Positions 6,615 to 6,839 of a DNA stretch of 6,839 nt are shown here, one piece after another. The notes below the pieces were generated by a model. It made no database searches and had not been told where the DNA came from. It saw only the letters and a program-made list of their open reading frames with translations. Within the stretch, counting starts at the first letter, position 1. The number at the start of each line of letters is the position of its first letter. The stretch is from Bacteroidota bacterium (GTDB lineage: Bacteria > Bacteroidota > Bacteroidia > Bacteroidales > CG2-30-32-10). Both the position numbers and the translations under genes were made by a program. The stretch spans positions 1 through 6,839 of the forward strand of contig JAAXXA010000157.1 of assembly GCA_013334735.1 (NCBI GenBank). The letters run 5' to 3'.

Positions 6615-6649
6615 TGGTGTTGTGAAAATTAACAGTTTTTCACGCACCA
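6615..6649. repeat. Imperfect long inverted repeat
   Basis: The plus-strand arm TGGTGTTGTGAAAA (6615-6628) pairs with TTTTCACGCACCA (6637-6649) around an 8-base loop: 7 perfect inner pairs, a small internal mismatch/bulge (TT opposite C/G) and 5 outer pairs. A run of five T occurs inside the right arm rather than after the stem, so it is not a textbook terminator. It sits in the non-coding stretch between the IS200/IS605-like end and the small hypothetical gene. It could be a transcript-end hairpin, an operator or an element terminus. Confidence 0.55.
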
Positions 6650-6723
6650 TGAACGTACAAAACATTCTGCAATTTAATAAGTGCCAATTCAAGCCTAATA
6701 TTAAATTCCCAGAAAATGACACT

Positions 6724-6744
6724 CCTCGACGCAGAGCATCGAGG
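6724..6744. repeat. Hairpin at the IS200/IS605-like end
   Basis: CCTCGA (6724-6729) and TCGAGG (6739-6744) are exact reverse complements. Inside the loop, after a C/A mismatch, GC (6731-6732) pairs with GC (6736-6737) around AGA. A GC-rich 6-bp stem in AT-rich DNA directly after a transposase stop suggests the recognition hairpin of the element end. It could also serve as a transcription terminator, but no T-run follows the stem. Confidence 0.6.
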
Positions 6745-6750
6745 TATCAT

Positions 6751-6839
6751 CTAAAAGAGTGCTAACTGTTCTTTGTGCAGTTGCACGTACTCACTCTGCC
6801 TCCCTTGCTCTTTCACGTACTTCGTGATTACTTGTTCAT
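6751..6839 (-). CDS. tnpA: Transposase C-terminus, IS200/IS605 TnpA-like (partial)
   Basis: An open frame enters from the right edge and ends at TAG (6751-6753), giving 28 residues that begin EQVITKYVKEQG and end YVQLHKEQLALF. The 'E-x-V-I-x-x-Y-V/I-x-x-Q' helix close to the stop is typical of the C-terminal helix of single-domain Y1 (HUH) TnpA transposases, which carries residues near the catalytic tyrosine region. The start and the HUH motif lie outside the window. The frame is supported by the adjacent hairpin and by codons richer in G/C than those of the operon genes. The family is inferred from a short peptide plus context. Confidence 0.55.
   Translation of the reverse strand, partial: EQVITKYVKEQGRQSEYVQLHKEQLALF

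Larger units (their letters stand above)
6722..6839 (-). mobile_element. 3' end of a probable IS200/IS605-family element (partial)
   Basis: The right window edge holds the last codons of a small transposase, followed within 10 bases by a compact hairpin. This is the arrangement of IS200/IS605 elements, which use subterminal hairpins instead of terminal inverted repeats and make no target duplication. The left limit at about 6722 is approximate, because the cleavage site lies a few bases beyond the hairpin and cannot be fixed without a full copy. The rest of the element is outside the window. Confidence 0.5.

Noticed and set aside
6522..6722. 66-codon minus-strand open frame beginning with GTG at 6722
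   Set aside because: It overlaps the IS end, spans the long inverted repeat and a promoter-like region, overlaps the start of the 91-residue gene, and its composition (Ile/Phe/Cys/His-rich) looks like translated AT-rich non-coding DNA.
1..6839. tRNA, rRNA or CRISPR array
   Set aside because: No cloverleaf-like sequence with a TTCRANY arm, no rRNA-like conserved blocks and no regularly spaced direct repeats were seen.

Overview
The window looks like an accessory, mobile-element-flanked segment from an AT-rich bacterial genome or plasmid. By eye, GC is roughly one third, third codon positions are strongly A/T, and none of the start codons has a convincing Shine-Dalgarno sequence. Together with partial insertion sequences at both edges, this suits a host-associated or intracellular proteobacterium, with a Rickettsiales-like lineage as my best guess. 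Taxonomy is inference only; there is no rRNA or core marker gene here.

Layout, read on the minus strand (right to left), the direction of every supported gene. (1) 6839-6722: the C-terminal end of a small IS200/IS605-type TnpA transposase and a hairpin that probably belongs to the element's end. (2) About 6721-6533: non-coding, with an imperfect long inverted repeat and a weak promoter. (3) 6532-6257: a 91-residue helical hypothetical protein. (4) 6256-5973: a 284-base spacer with a GC-rich patch, several inverted repeats and a candidate promoter. (5) 5972-125: four tightly packed genes with gaps of about 21, 4 and 9 bases: a class II (adenosylcobalamin-dependent) ribonucleotide reductase, a DegT/DnrJ/EryC1/StrS PLP aminotransferase, a full-length HypF carbamoyltransferase and an isochorismatase-family cysteine hydrolase. 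(6) 125-1: what looks like the 5' end of an IS1595-like element, whose putative terminus touches the stop codon of the hydrolase gene; the transposase reads out of the window.

The four-gene operon is the main point of interest. The enzymes look catalytically intact: the RNR has the N-x-C-x-E radical site and both redox cysteines; the aminotransferase has its PLP lysine and aspartate; HypF has the acylphosphatase motif, two exact C-X2-C-X18-C-X2-C zinc fingers, the YrdC region and the HHHAH metal site; the hydrolase has its Asp-Lys-Cys triad. Yet the set is not a known housekeeping pathway. HypF has no hydrogenase or HypE partner in view. A sugar/aminocyclitol-type aminotransferase, an O- or S-carbamoyltransferase, a small hydrolase and a reductase acting on nucleotides suggest part of a small-molecule (aminoglycoside-like or modified nucleoside) pathway carried on a mobile island. 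From memory, aminoglycoside-like clusters have been described in the tick symbiont Rickettsia buchneri, a useful comparison, but I cannot verify a match here. The rest of the island lies outside the window.
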